64,000 bases of DNA from Dromaius novaehollandiae. Its lineage: Eukaryota > Chordata > Aves > Casuariiformes > Dromaiidae. The stretch is from contig NC_088106.1 in NCBI RefSeq assembly GCF_036370855.1, forward strand, positions 34,982,501 to 35,046,500, given 5' to 3'. This document shows, piece by piece, positions 1 to 13,761 of this stretch. A program made the translations under genes and the position numbers. Positions within the stretch are counted from its first letter, which is position 1, and each line of letters opens with the position of its first letter. The notes beneath the pieces are model-generated. The model had not been told where the DNA came from, made no database searches, and was given only the letters and a program-made list of their open reading frames with translations.

Positions 1-1084
1 TGTTGTAGTGCAGTCTGTGGTGTGTGTTGTAGCTGTACTCTCTTTTGCTCAGGTCTTGATGTTGCTCTTGCTTGTTGTGCTCAAGGAGCACAGTCCATGC
101 TCTGCAGCACTAGTGTGGCAGGCATCCACTGTCTTTTTGCCTGGCCTGACTCATCAGCATCGCTCCAATGGATTGTGTCTTGTTCTGTGCAGGCAGCTGA
201 AGGGGGTGGTCTGTTGCTCTGACTTCACATCATGGCTGTTTGCAGTCAGTCATCTTTGCAGCCATCATCGAGGCCTCATCGGCCAGACCTCTTCTGAGCC
301 TGCTCTTGTTTTGTGTCTTCCTGGCGCCCTTTCAGGGTTTTCTCCCCGGTGTTGTCACAGCCTCAGGTCTTTCTTGCTGGCCTCTTCTGCATTGCTTTTC
401 CCAGCTTTGCTGGCCCTTTTCCGTCACGGGTGGTGGCATCTAACTCTTTCGTGGGCTCATCCAGAGCATCAGAGCTGCACGGTTGTGGCATCATAGGTCT
501 TTCTGGCTGGCAGTGTCTTCTGTGCTGCCATTTTTGTGTGTGTGTTTGGGGGGAGAGGGAGGGTTGAGAGGTGTGTAGTAATGGCAGTGGCCAGAGCAGA
601 ATAACGTATCCATGAAACTTCTTGGGGGGGTTTCAGTAAGAAGTAAAAGTATTCTTTTCTTTAAACTCTTTTTTGATTGGGTGGCCATTTGGGGGGATTC
701 TTATTTATGCCAGTACAGTGTTACCTTTAAGAAAGGATGGAAGGAGATGGTTCTATTAGTAGGGGTGATGAATGGCTGGGATGGGAGTGAGTGGGCAGTT
801 GTTTGGTTGTTGGGTGGGGTTGTTAGTGTGTCTAATCTTGTATGCATGTTCTTTTCTTTTTCCAGGCTCTAGTTAAAATTTCTTAGATGTTGTTTTTTTT
901 TTTTTTTTTAAACAAACAAAAAACACACAGCTGGGGTTGTGCCCCCAGCTGGGTTTCTTTTCCCCCCCGTCAGTCCCTGATGCTCTGCAAGGTGGTGATC
1001 AATCACTGCCTGCGTGAGTGTGGAGCTTTGGCTTGGAGCTGGGTGTTTTCTAGGCAGGGTGGTTTTTGGAGGCACTTGGTCACC
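1..1084. other. Unassigned T/G-rich stretch, no gene recognised
   Basis: No recognisable gene. The stretch is rich in T and G and carries loosely repeated phrases built on CTCAGGTCTTTCTTGCTGG (about 361-380) and ATAGGTCTTTCTGGCTGGCA (about 492-511), which suggests a worn tandem repeat. A T run of about 22 bases lies at 889-910. Reading frames of up to 162 codons are open here, but the products are low-complexity (Leu, Cys, Ser, Val) and resemble no family I know. Confidence 0.4.
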
Positions 1085-1180
1085 CTGTTATTGGGTTAGA
1101 GGGTTAGGGTCTGCCATTTAGGGTTGTGGTTAGGGCTGGTTGAGGTTAGGTTAGGGCCAGTTGGGGGTGGGGTTGGGGAT
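1085..1180 (+). repeat. Degenerate TTAGGG-like interstitial tract
   Basis: About 95 bases contain several TTAGGG or one-off variants such as GGTTAG and TTAGAGGG on the + strand, separated by G/T-rich spacers. The orientation is the same as in the telomere-like tracts at the right end of the window (62456-64000). It is too degenerate to be a functional telomere and is either an old interstitial telomeric sequence or chance G/T richness. Confidence 0.4.
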
Positions 1181-1494
1181 TAGTTAACAGGCAAAAATAT
1201 ATTGGTGACGGCAATACAGAAAGAAGGACTAGTGTTTCACAGTGCTGTTGTTGTCTTTTAAATAAACTATCTCATCTTTCTGGGCTTTCTTATCTGACCT
1301 GAAAAATAGGAACAGTACTCCCTTGTATCACAGGTCATTTCAATGCATAATTAAAGAAGTCTGGTCAGAAGCTATGATGAAAATGCCCCATACTTGTGAC
1401 TACTGAGAAAATAAATTGTGTGTTGCCATTTTCCCATTACTTCTAGGTGTTGAATCAGTTTCTTGTTGGGAGATAACATGAGTGTGCTACCAAC

Positions 1495-2430
1495 ATGCCT
1501 GAGAGGAATCACTATGTGGCCATTGAGGCTTATTCCCTCTGGACTAACAAAGCCAAGAGGTGAAGGTAACTTGCTTTTTTTTTTAAGCACATTAATAGGG
1601 AATCTTGGAATGATCACGTAGATCAAGGTTGATTCCCCCGGCTTCATACACGGTGTACCTTTTCCTCAGTAGCTTGGCTTTTGTGGATTTCTGTTACTGC
1701 TCAGCTATCTCCCCAAGGTTGCTGGTGAACTCCTCAGCAGTGAGGAGAGCCATTTCAATCAGTGCCTGTGTGGCACAGCTATTCACTTTTCTCCTCGTGG
1801 CTCGTGTTAAGTGTCTCCTGCTGGCAGTAATGGCATATGACTGCGCGTGGCTGTCTGTAACCTTCTACTTTATGCAACTGTCATGTCCTCAAAAGCCTAT
1901 ACACAGATGGTAATCATTTCCTATTTCATTGGCTTTGTCCATGCACTTGCACAAACTATCTCCACCTTCACATCCTCTTTCTGTAACTCCAGTGTTATCA
2001 GTCATTACTTCAGTGACTTTCCCTCTATGATCTAGCTTTCATGCTCTGAAACCTATAGCAATGAGATGGTACTTCATATTTTTGGTATATTTCATAGCAT
2101 CTTTGCATCTCTGGCAATTCTAATCTCCTGTATGTATCTCATCTCCACCATCTTGAGGATCCACTCCTCCAAGGGCAGACACAAAGCCTTCTCCACATGT
2201 GCCACCCATCTGAGAGCTGTCTTGTTGTTTTATGGGACTACTGTTTTTATGTATGTTAGGTCAATGTCCAGCTACTCACTGGACTGAGATAAATGGGCCT
2301 CTCTGTTCTATACAGTGGTGACTCTGGTGCTGAATCCTATAATCTACAGCCTAAGGAATAAGGAGGTGAAGGATGCTCTGAGGAGAGTTTTAGGTCATAG
2401 TAGAGAAAATTCAGAAGAACTGATAGAAAG
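1495..2430 (+). pseudogene. Class II olfactory receptor pseudogene
   Basis: A rhodopsin-family odorant GPCR, broken. Conceptual translation in shifting frames gives the OR hallmarks in order: an ERNH-like N-terminus (about 1498), GNLGMI of TM1 (about 1600), SSLAFVDFCY of TM2 (about 1670), MAYD at the end of TM3 (about 1830), CNLLLYATVMS (1855-1880), [20 protein letters not shown] before TM6 (about 2130-2200), and [18 protein letters not shown] of TM7 (about 2335-2390). Defects include a stop in TM1 (TAG at about 1619), a frameshift before TM2, frameshifts after MAYD, a stop in extracellular loop 2 (TAG at about 2033) and another in TM6-TM7 (TGA at about 2287). The DRY arginine is Cys (TGC, 1842-1844). 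Known ORs are about 310 codons, and the remnant spans about that length. The wording suggests the OR5/8/9 group, which I hold loosely. Confidence 0.88.
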
Positions 2431-2449
2431 AGAACTTTGGGGAAAATTT

Positions 2450-5400
2450 ATCAAAACCTTGATACAAAGAGTAGGACTTCCAAGGAAGACTTGATCAGCT
2501 TCTAAGGGTGAGATTTGGAAAGGTACTTAATTGTTAGAAGTGATTTTAGATAGACTTTTAACTGGTTGTATATTCAATTTTTATCTTGAAAGATTGTGTT
2601 CCTCTGCTACTGAAACCTGGAGGAATCCTTACTTTTAACTTCCAAGTTCCAAGCACAAACGGGACTCCTGGCTGAGGAGTGTGTGGCACAGCATTTCAGT
2701 TCTCTGTTCTATTAGGAACGTTCGCCCTTATAGGAAAACCACCAGTCCATCAAGATGAGAAAAAGCTTTCAAAGATATTCAAGAGGAGAAAAATGTGATT
2801 TGAATTTTATGGCTGTTTCTGCTATGTTTTCAGTATATGAAAGGAGTATCCTCTTCCAGTGTAACACGAAGAACCTGAAGTTCTGGAAAGGAAATCTTAG
2901 AGAATAGACACCTGTGTTTTCACCCCCCAAACACTAGGGAAAGTAACTCTCCCTCTTCTGTCAAATCTCTCTCTTCTGTCAGTCATGACTACCTCCTTTT
3001 TTCCTATTCTGCCTGGAAACATGAAAAAATTACAGAAATTCAAAAAGGTTTACTTCTAATTTTGCTACTATTGTAAAGTAACAAGAACTTATTCCTGCTT
3101 TTCACCTCTACATATCATCAGTTAACTTGAGGCAACTGAGTGAACTGGTAGTTATTTTAAGGACATTGGACATAATTTGAAATTTAAGCAAGCTGAAGTG
3201 TTCTTTCACTTACAATCTTATTTCAGTATTTTTTTTTTTTGACTTACCAACTACACATCTGTCATCAATGTGGTTTTGAGAATAAATGCAAATCATTTCT
3301 GGAAGTTGAGAAAGTTGGGAAAGGCTTTGGAATCCTTTTATCAATTCAACTAAGCTAGCTCTAGGGATAGGTGTTGTGTCACTAATAGATGTTCCATCCC
3401 TTCTGGCTGAGTTTTTGAATATTGTCCCTCAGTTGGCAGAAGGAGTTTAAGTCTTTATTGAGCTGAAAGTGACAGAATTAATCTCAGACAGGTGAGAGGT
3501 CCCTGCTTCTGCATGAGGCTTACAGTCAAAGTGAGATGGAAAGAGGTCTTGCAGATTCCCTTTGCATTCCACTGCATGTCTGTTAGGGCTTTTATTTCCC
3601 CTGACTTTCTCTCCTTAAAGCTGTGCATACAGATGGCAAAGCTTGTGTCCCTGTGATCATCTGTGGCACACTAAAGAAGGATTTTACAAGTCTCTTTTTG
3701 TCAGACTGCTGCCAGCATATTTTACACTGAGAGGTAATGTGACTGAGAAACGTAATTATTTTTGCCCAAAGACACATGGCTAAGGAGAAAACTTATCTTC
3801 AGTATGTTATAGTCTGAATTTTGATCAAGTAGTGATGATTAAAGGTCATTGCTATCTCAGAAGCCATTTATTTCAATATTGCTAAAATTAGAATATGCAC
3901 AGGGTAGTAAAAACATTTGGACTATGTGCACTATTATCCCACTGGCCTGACAGTCCTAAAAAGTAGGAAAAAGTGTGTGACAGTATAACCTTTTGGTCCT
4001 GCTATTTGTCATCTTTCTGTTGCTGCAGAGGCTGAAGCTCAAGGTTTATCTCTTGTTTCTGATTATTAAGTATCATCAGATATGTGAAGTTCACAGTTTT
4101 CATACTTCTCTGTTCAAGATAAGGACAGTGCAACATTGATATGTGAGATTTTTTTAAGCCAGATTTCTGAGTTGTCCAAAACTGTCTTTTTCAGTGGACT
4201 GCCAGCTCAAAGGAAGGAAATAGCTTGAAAAGAAATCACAGACATCATTTTATTTTACTGTGTATATTTAAAGGTCTCCGGGAAGAGCAATGTACAATAC
4301 TACTCTTCTAGAAAAAGACAGGTAGATGGTCATCAGAGAGCTTACCTCCACAGCAGTGAGTCATATCTGCACACCTTCTCTCCCTGTGCTGGTGTTTAAG
4401 ATATTCAAAGCCATCTAGCAGGTTCAGTTTCCTCCTCTGTGCTACTTTCATGGCCAAACCAGTGGCTTTTTGTTCTCTAAGAGCCAGCTCCCTGAGTCAG
4501 ATGTGATGTGATCCAAAATCAGAACTCAGGGTAGGATTAAATTGCAGTAGTGTAGACTTGAAATAATTCCATAAATCTGAGCTGGTCACTCTACATTCTT
4601 ACTGTAATTCATAGATATAAATATATACCTGATAATATATATCAGCAGCATTGGGGCAGTCATTGATATTTGTGGTGGAGGCTGATCTCCAAAGATCTCC
4701 CATCTTTGGGCAAATGATACTTCTATTCAGTGGTGAATTCCTACTTCTCTAACCTGCCTTCTGCATTAGAGAGAAATGTTGAAACACTGAAATGTCTTCC
4801 TGGTCAATTATGCTAAATTTCAATGGAGAAATCAAAATGCTTCATTTTGAATCATTAATTTCTTTATTGAAATTAAGATAATTTTCAATATGTATATCAT
4901 AGACATTGTAATACAGTCATATAATATGTAATAATATAGTGTATTTTGAGTTAAATGAAACTAGACAAAGTTCATATGAAACATGCTTTTGAAACTGGAA
5001 GTGCTTCTCAATCTAAAATGTAACAGTGGATCAAAGTCAAACTATACCAGCTGACTAGCTGGGCAGTTGGTTTAAAAGGAAGTCCTAAAAACATGGGAAT
5101 AGGAGCACTTACAGAGCTGGGTTTTTTTGTTTTTTTTTCCTCTCTCCTTGGAATATGTGCTGGAAGAGGGAAGGGAACCCATGGGAAAATGGAGGCACTG
5201 TGGGATGTGTGGAGGAATACTGGGGCTATTAAGGTAGTGGTAATTCTGCATGTGTGTGTCCATCGCATACATCTCTAAGCACACAAGATTTATCAACTGA
5301 AAATAATTGAGTATGTAATTACCTCCCAGGAACAGCTTTTGGGAAAGATGTCTTCAGATCTGCATGGGGGTGAGAGCAGACTGAAATTGCAGTGGTGGCT

Positions 5401-8400
5401 ATGGCCTAAAACTGGGGGGGGCTCATCTAGACTTCAGGGAGAAATAACAGAATGGTGAAAACAGTGAATTTAGGAGCAGAGTTAGCCATCTACAAACCTG
5501 GGACATGTCTGCAGAGGATGTCTAAATGACTTTTTTGTAATTTCTGATCACCTCACAGCCTGTTATTGCTTGAAATAAGATAAAGCCTGGCCTCAGCTCA
5601 GTTCTGCCATTATGAGCATTCATTCATGTCATTACCTGTGGAGGCTAGGTTGAATGCCAGTCTGGACTTCCAGCTGTTTGAGTTTATCTAGGTAGCGCCC
5701 TAAACTGCACTTCTGATGCTCACTTTTGTCACTTGCTCCAATTATTCTTTTCTTCTCCTGCCACTAGGCTGAGTCACGTCTCCTTTTAGTCTCCTACTCC
5801 CTTTCTTTGCCTTCCCTCCATCCAGAGTCAGTGTTCTCATGCACAATCTAACCAGGCCACCACAGTGGGACTATTTTTTTTCTCCAAACAGCCTCTGGAG
5901 TCTTTCTCAGCTGAGTCCCTTGCTCCATGAGTTCAGCCAGATCTTGGCACTTACCTCACAGACCCCCTCGGTGTTGGCTGTAGCCTGTCTGGCCACCAGC
6001 ACATACAAGTTCCCCCACCTCCTGGACTATGCCTTCAGCCATAGCCTTGCAACAGCAGCCAGCTTATCCTCAGTCCTGAGTTTTTTTCCAATCTGAAAGG
6101 CAGTGCATCATAATAAAGTTAGAGCTCATATTCACTGGTGGGGGCAAGTGGTATCTCTGCGTGGTCTAACATTGTGTGAAAATAGTCTGGGATGCCAAAG
6201 GTCTTTCCAGGACAGGGGACTGAGCTCTGTATTTCCAAGTCTGTAGGTAGCAGCCTTCACTTGGGTCTGTCAGTTGATGCATATGGGGGAACTGGGATGG
6301 AGGTATTCTTGATCTTTGATATAGTAGGGAACATGGCAGTGGAAAATAGAATTTGGCATCCTTAATGGAACTGTGGGGTGCTTGTCGGGCAGGGTTTGGG
6401 ATAAGAGTTGCACTGGCAGAGCTGAAGGGTTGGCTGACAGGCTTCTCAGCAGTTGAATTTTGTTGCCAAACCTGAAAGTAGGCCACAGAGTTGTGCAGGG
6501 ACAGCCCTGAAGAGCTGGAATTTATTGCTCGCTACTAAGGATACGGAAAAACAAGGACACAATTGCCAATTTTTGGGAGGGGGCTGTTCTTCCCTGTCCT
6601 ACTCCTTCAGTAACCACCTCCATTTATCCCCCACTGAAATTTTCCAGGATTCTGCTGTGTTGGGGTCTTGGCAATTTTGCTGCCATTAGTAATCTGTTGC
6701 CCAAGGCAACCCCTCTGCTCTGCCTAATAACCTGAGAGAGGTGGCAGGAGAGAGAACAAATTGGGCTGGATTATGTATACTGTCAGATTTCAACTATTTT
6801 ATTTTAGAAGTTCTTTTTTCCAGAAAGGGAAACCTGTTTCATAACCTGTGGCAGTGATGGACTTCAACACTGGATTTCTCAACTGCCAGTTTGATTTCTC
6901 TCAGCATGAAGATGTGTCCCTCTAAGAAGACATTTTGTGCTGGTGAGGCAAAATGGAGAGACTGTGGAAAGCAGGCACATCAGGCTGATACTTATTAACT
7001 GATGACTAGTAATATTTGATGGATTCTAACATAGCCATAAGACCAAAAGTGTGGAATTTCAGATTTTTTTAAATTGCTTGATCTGTAATTGTGAAACTCT
7101 AATTTCCTGGTTTCTTTTTTTAAGCTCTACCTTTCCTCCAGGGGAAATGTCTGTGACTTTTTTGCTTTTCTATGAGGAAACACTATGCAGATTATTGCAT
7201 GTATTGAATTGAAATAATCACTCCGACTATGACAGGGAAGCCAAATACAAATTCCGAGTAGGTTACAGTTTTAAAAGGAGCCTGTGTCTACAGACTCACA
7301 GCAAGCATTTTAATATAATTGGTTTGTCTTTCCAGGAAATTACTTAGGATGACTTTAATAAGGTCTCAGTAGGTACAGTTAAAAAACTTGTGCCTGACAA
7401 GTTGCAATGATGCAACTTGGCAAATGAGTTTGCAAGTGTGTTTAAATTGGCTCCAGTGTGCATCATTAAAATCTCAAGTTCTTTCACTCCTCGAAATTCG
7501 CAGCTCTCTCATTTTACAGTCAGATTGATTATTGCTCTAATCTAGGGATGGTGAGAGACTGCCTTAAAGGAGAAGCATCCTGTGAAAACTGGCAGGATTT
7601 CTACAATGCTTTTGTTGTATCTCAAGAAAACCAGAGAGACCCTGGTCTAATCTATTTCATTTAAAGATGATGGGTCAAACAGAGCTGGCTGCATTGCACT
7701 ATTGAGGGTGCAGTTTTAAAACTGCCTGGACTAAGCTGGTTTTGAACTATTCTGTTTTTTGCTGGGATGACACACAGCTGACTGAAGAATCTGGTCTACA
7801 TAGCAAAGGGAGTAAACTCAGGAATGGTTCCTGGCAAAGATAAGGCCAAGTCACAAGTTTCACTGTTTTCTTCTGTTGTCCCAGGCATCCTACTCTGCAG
7901 ATTTCTTCTTGCTACTCCATCTTCTTTGCAGAACCTGGAAAATATGGGACAAAGGTTTGATTAGAAACCTAATTTTTAATTTAATTTTAGAATAAGCAAC
8001 ATTTTGAGGGAGCCTAGCAGTGAGTATGGAGCCCACCTGCAATGTGAGTTGCAATGAGGGATTATTCCCTTCCAACAGAACTATCTCAGAGCATCTTATC
8101 TCTATGAAACGCAAATGGCCATGAAAGGGAAAAGGATTGTTTTCAGCCTCATGTCTAAAGTCAGCAGCTAAGTCTGTAATTGGCCTGGAGTATAAGGAGC
8201 ATCCTTAGCTGGCAAGCTCAAGACCTGACAAAGCTCAGTAATCCCACTATTAGTCAATATCAGATTGCTTTGATTGCATTACACTAGGAACATAGTTCTG
8301 GTGTGGCATGAGGGGGGTGAACAAAGTCCTTCTCCAGGCAAACAGTTGCCCCTGCTGCCTGTGTAAACCCCATAGTGACAGATCCTCAGGTATAAGGCTA

Positions 8401-11400
8401 ACGATCCTCAGTGGAAGCACCAGTCTGCAGGGTTACATAATGCAATAGCATTCACAGTGAGGAAAAAAAGAGGCCTAAATGAATCTTAACAGCAGTATTG
8501 CATGCATAAAAAGACTTTTCCTCTCCTTCTGAGCTTTCTATTTGCTTTGAGATCCAAAGCTAAGAATCAAAATCTAGGAAAAAAAAAAAACAGCCAGGAA
8601 ATTGCGATAATAATGAATGTATAGATTTAAAAATGTGTGGCTGTGCACCAGGGGGGATGGCTGCTTATTTGTTCTGTCCTGCTTCCTGCACTGTGGATCA
8701 AGATGAAACTCCAGATTTCGGTTCCCCCAAACATCCTGAACTTTTGGACCCTTTTGGAGAGTAGGTGCCTTTGGCAGGGCAGGAGTTTGGTAGGGAATCT
8801 GCAACGTGAATGCAGATTAGACACAATTGAGAGCTGCAGGGTGCGCAGTCTTGGCCACAGCCAGGCCTCTGAACTGGCAGAGGGAGAGAGACTCTCCCGG
8901 TGGGCCAAGAGGGCCAGGGCTAAGTTTTTTGCAACCAAAAAAGCCCCAGAGAGGTGTTGACCTGGAAAGTAGGGCTCAAAGGAAGAACTATTTTTCCAAG
9001 GACTCACTGAATTCAGAGGTGTGTGTTTAAAAACTTTCGATTTAAATTGCTCCCCCAGCAGGCCTGGGATTATTTGGGCCCAGTATATCATCTACTAGTG
9101 CACGCATATATAGACTCCTAAGATTTTTTTTTTTAATTACCATTTCATCATAAAACAGAATGGAAGAACTGCAACTTTAAAGTGCACATCCTCAATTAGA
9201 AATTTCCTGTGGCGGCCATAACAAAATAAGCAGGTTGAGTAGTAGCAGATGGCTTTGGATGATAGAGCCCTTTGGATTAATAAGATCTGAAACAAGGAGT
9301 TTACACTGTACTACATATATCCAGCAAGTTAGGGGTCTGAAATAGTAACATTTGAAGGAGTTGCACCACCGAAGTACCTCTAAACTACTTTGAAGTACTC
9401 ATAGGTGAAGAGCACTACTTGTGAAATTGGATTTTTACCCAGAGGCAGAATACCCTTTTTACAAGCAATATGTAACATCTACTTGCAATTGGGTTAAAGG
9501 CCTCATTTTTTTTCCTGAGTAATACTTCACAAGTATTGAAATTATTGCGTATGGACTGAATATTTCAGTACCTAGAATACATAGAGGCTAGTAATGCTAT
9601 TCTTATGAAATATTTCTCTACTTATGTAAAATTCACTAGGCCTTGGTAACCATATGACAAAACTGATAAAAAGAACAGCATAATACAGACACAGCTGAGG
9701 GAGCTTTTGGTAATTGCCGATATTTTCCTGAGGGCTTGAAGACTGCACTTGCATTTGGTACATAATAGTGGCACAGAGTTCACAAGCATCTTGGGAGTCA
9801 GTAACATTGTATTCACAAACCTAGACCTTTTTAGTCTTGGGCTAACAACATCACAACCAGCCTGGTTAATTGGAAGGCCTGATTAGATTTGGCTAAGACC
9901 ATATCTCAGATATTGTCCTGTGTTTCTACTTTTAATTAACCAATACAACTAAGAATATGCCTACAATGACACATCTGAAAACTAGATGTGGCATTGAGAG
10001 CCAGCAGCCCAAAACTCTCTATAGTCACGGGAGAATCTCACCTTGATGGAGCAATGTGTCCCAACCTAAAAGAGGTTCCTGAGATACATGACGTGAACCG
10101 CTCATTGAACTTGTTTATACTTTCACATATAACTACACCACTACCTTTTATAAGTGTACATTTTGATGAGATAGTTAGCTATACCACATACTTCATGCTG
10201 ATGGCTAGCAATGTATGGTTTGGCAGAATGTCAGACATTGCATTGTAACAGGATTGGATTATCTGCACTGGGATCTAGCTGTAAGGTCTCCGATTAAAAG
10301 TAGCAGAAAGGGAATATCTCACAGGCAGGAGGTCCATTCGTTTGGCTAGTGTTAGCACATCATCGCTTGACTATCCGTACAGCAATGGATTTTGGAGCCT
10401 TGTATCACATAGAGATTTTCATGAAGTATCGCCCTCTTGTGGCTGTCCAACAAAAGATGGGTAACTCAGGAAGTTTTCAGTTAGTGGAGATCCCATTAAG
10501 CCAGTTTGGGAAGATGGAAGGGCACAGCCCTAGTTCTGCTCCTAGGTGTACATGAGATTTATCTGTTCACTGTCTATTTCTGGCATCTGTTGGGTTTATT
10601 GCATACTGATTACCTCCATTCTCTGTTTCGAAACTTCATGGGATATGTGATTTCTGATGGTCCTAGGGCTTACTGCAGTACACAGAAAGAGAACTGGACC
10701 TCATGAATTTATTCCAGCTGAAGGTCTATGCAAGCATTCCAGGGGAGACCTGTGTTTGGTAATCCCTAGAGAATCCCAGCATATCTTCTAACACATACGT
10801 GGGAGTCTTAATTTTATGAGTCACACACTGCAATCATAGAGAACAGACTTTAGGAGTGATTGATAAACAATATTATCCATGTTAACACTGCAAAAGTTAT
10901 TGGTTGGTAGTGTTGGAACAGCAACATATACACCATCCTGTGCATCCAGTTCTGGAACAAGAGTGGGATTTTTTGATTGTTCTCCCAAGTAGTGCTGGTA
11001 ATTTGTGTTCATTCTTATGCCTGGGTACACATCCACTTCAAGTAGTGCATAGATTTCACAAGTGGTTTACCTGTTGTCTTTTCAGGAGGAGCTGTACAAA
11101 ATTAAAAGGTTGCTCCTGTGAAAGAATTGGATATTGTTCATAAAATCAACACAGAAGGAGTTTAGAGGATGCTGTGCTAGCTGTCCTTGCAAAGCCATTA
11201 CAGCACTTCCACAGCAGTCATTCAGGATCTGTTCTTTAGTCTGCAAAGACTTGGAATGTATGTGTTACCACTGCCCTTTCCTAAGGTATGTTCTTTTGCT
11301 GGGGAGCTGTTGCCACATTTATTTTGGCCTAATCTGTGTAAGTGGTTGATTTCAAACTTCACACTAAGACAAACTGGCTTAAAAAACCATTTGTGAACAA

Positions 11401-12920
11401 GTCTTCTTAAGGCTGTAGTTTACTGTAAAGAAGTCACTTAAAACTGTGGACTCTCTTGAGATATAAAACTTCAGTAACCTGGAAGGGCCCATGAGGTAGA
11501 GTTGTAGGACCTAAAGAGAAAGACACCATCTATTTCCTTTTCCCGAGAGTAGACTTAAGTTCCAAACCACCTATAGAAAGGTCCTAGAACATGAAAGACA
11601 TAGGAACGAAAGGATTCAGGATGATGAAATACTTCTATCGTATGTCTAGCTTCCCTTGACCTTTTGATAATATTCTGAAAAAGCCTCCCACACCCAATAA
11701 AGATAGCATCCAAGAAAGCCTCAGAGACAGTCCTCTCCAGATACTACCCTCAACACATATTTATGAAACCTCATTAAAAAAAAAAAGACATTTACTCTTG
11801 CAATGAAGCAGCGATTTTGCCAATGTTTGTGGATGTTTGCATAACTATTCCTATGTTGCCAAATTTGGTTTGATCACTTGCTTAACAGATTGGTGTTTCC
11901 TAAGTCAACAGTGAAATAATTTTTCTGTTATGTGAAGATATTCTTATTAGATATGGAAAGAGAAAAAAGGACAGTTAAATTTCCTGGAGATACAGATCAG
12001 TGTATATTACCAGCAATGAATTCCTTGTAGCAGTGAGTATTTCTGTGTTCATTTTCCATTGTATTTCACCTGAATGACTTCCCCATTTTAAGAATACATG
12101 ATGCTGTGATTTAAACCACCATGTGTTCCTGCTGACTAAAACATTTCTTATGCTATTTTAAGGTCTGACCTTAGTCCTTTTCAAGCTGGAAATAAGCTTC
12201 TGTGAGAATGAGAGGCAAGAGATGATCCTGCTTTAAATTGGGTACCATAGTTACCTATTTTATGTTGTTTCTTTGTATCTCTTACAAGTGACAATATATT
12301 ATGTTATTTACACCATGTCATCATTGTGATCCAGGTTTCAAAATAAGGATGTGAATAAGACTTTCTTTTTTCCCCTGTGTTCCTTGGCGTTGCCTGCAGA
12401 GTGCATACGACTTGGCTGATCATGGTAATGAATTGCTCTAAAGGTTATCAGTAAAGAATTTCCTGCATAAGATTCAGCTAGAACAGTCTTGCTGGCTCTC
12501 ACTATAGAACCAGTGCATAAGTCATTCTTGCAAGTACTGATTTACTGTTTAATATAGTAATGCAAAGTATATGGAAAGATCCTTCAATGCCAAGTCTGCC
12601 TAGACTTCTATGCACTGGGAGAGGGGAAAAAATTAAATGTCCGAGTAGATCCTAAAAGTGATGATACTGTTGTTATGAAAGTCTACAGGGCAAAATTTGT
12701 AGAAAGAAGTGAAGTCTTTTATCAGATACTGGATTATATTCAGTTTTTTATCCCACTAGATAAAGCTGAAAGAACAAAATGCATTCCGAGTACACCATCC
12801 CTTTCAGTGATTACTGGGGGTGGGATTCCTCTGTGCTAGCATTACTTCACCTAAAAATTAGGTCTCTAGTTTCAGCTAGTCATCTAAACTCCTTTCATGA
12901 TATTAGCATCATGACATAAT
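2450..12920. other. AT-rich intergenic DNA, nothing recognised
   Basis: Ten kilobases with no gene, RNA gene or clear mobile element that I can support. There are short A or T runs (3229-3240, 8579-8590, 11776-11787) and AT-rich patches near 4615-4640 and 4850-4940. The longest open frame (8627-9091, minus, 154 codons) is low-complexity and unlike any family I know. Very old transposon pieces could be present below what the eye can detect. Confidence 0.5.
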
Positions 12921-12924
12921 TTAA

Positions 12925-13340
12925 GCTGAAAGGACTTCTAGAGGTCTGTATTCCGACCCCTCTGTTCAGAGTAGGGCTACCTTCAAAGCTATATTGGGTT
13001 GCTCAGGGTCTTGTCTAACTGAGTTTGGAACAGCTCCAAGGATGAAGAGGCCACCACCTCTCTGGGCGCTGCTTCCAATGTTGTAGCACTCTTGTGAATT
13101 TCTTGTTTCTTATTTCTAGCTGGAATTTCCCTTGCTGCAGTTTGTTCCTGTTGCCTCTTGTCCTTTCTCTATGCATCTCTAAGAGTCTGATTTCATCTTT
13201 ATAACCTCCCATTGAGTAGCTGAAGTTTGCAAATAGGTCTCCCCTTCAATTTCTCTTCTAAAGGCTGAAGTTGAATCCTTTGATAAATTGACTTGACCTC
13301 TACCTTCATCATACCCACCTGAATTGAGGCAAGATTAACC
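12925..13340 (-). mobile_element. CR1 LINE fragment (3' region)
   Basis: The + strand reads as the complement of a CR1 3' region, in the usual order: a CCAAGGATGAAGAGGCCACC-like phrase (about 13035), CTCTCTGGGC (about 13056), CTTGTTTCTTATTTCTAGCT (about 13100), TGCCTCTTGTCC (about 13152), and ATAACCTCCCATTGAGTAGC (13201-13220). The element therefore lies on the minus strand. It is 5'-truncated, as CR1 copies usually are, and well diverged. It shares its phrase order with the copy at 15599-16090. Confidence 0.75.
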
Positions 13341-13761
13341 CTGTCTCTGACTACTCCTAACATCCTTACTGGGCACCACTGGGCTAGGACAGACATTTGA
13401 CACAAACAGAAAGAATGGCTCTCTGTAAATGCCTTAGAGAGAGATGGTGGATAGAGATGAACTTAAATTGTTATCTTTGTCTTCAGCTCTCCAGAGTCAG
13501 AGAAGATGAATTGCACACAATGAAGTAAACATTCTTGATTAATCACTGTATGCTTGATGCCTATTTTTTGCCTTTTACATTAGGTATATGGGAGTAAAGT
13601 TCAGATTTTTGAGTGAGGTGAGGCAAACTTGCAAGTGTTTTTGAACTGCTAAACAGACCAAAAAACCCCCCACTCTTTCAAAGAGGGATGCAATTTTGAC
13701 AAAGTTCCTACTTCTTTGTTCCAGGTATATCTCTGAAATCATTTCCACAACGAAGGGTAAA
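13341..13761. other. Upstream flank of the OR at 13762
   Basis: No gene is seen. This is the immediate 5' flank of the near-complete OR. OR genes normally have a single coding exon with upstream non-coding exons; a possible acceptor (TTCCAG, about 13719-13724) lies about 40 bases before the ATG, but no 5' exon can be proved by eye. Confidence 0.35.

Noticed and set aside
8627..9091. 154-codon minus-strand gene
   Set aside because: No motif is recognised and the + strand is open over the same bases; treated as chance.
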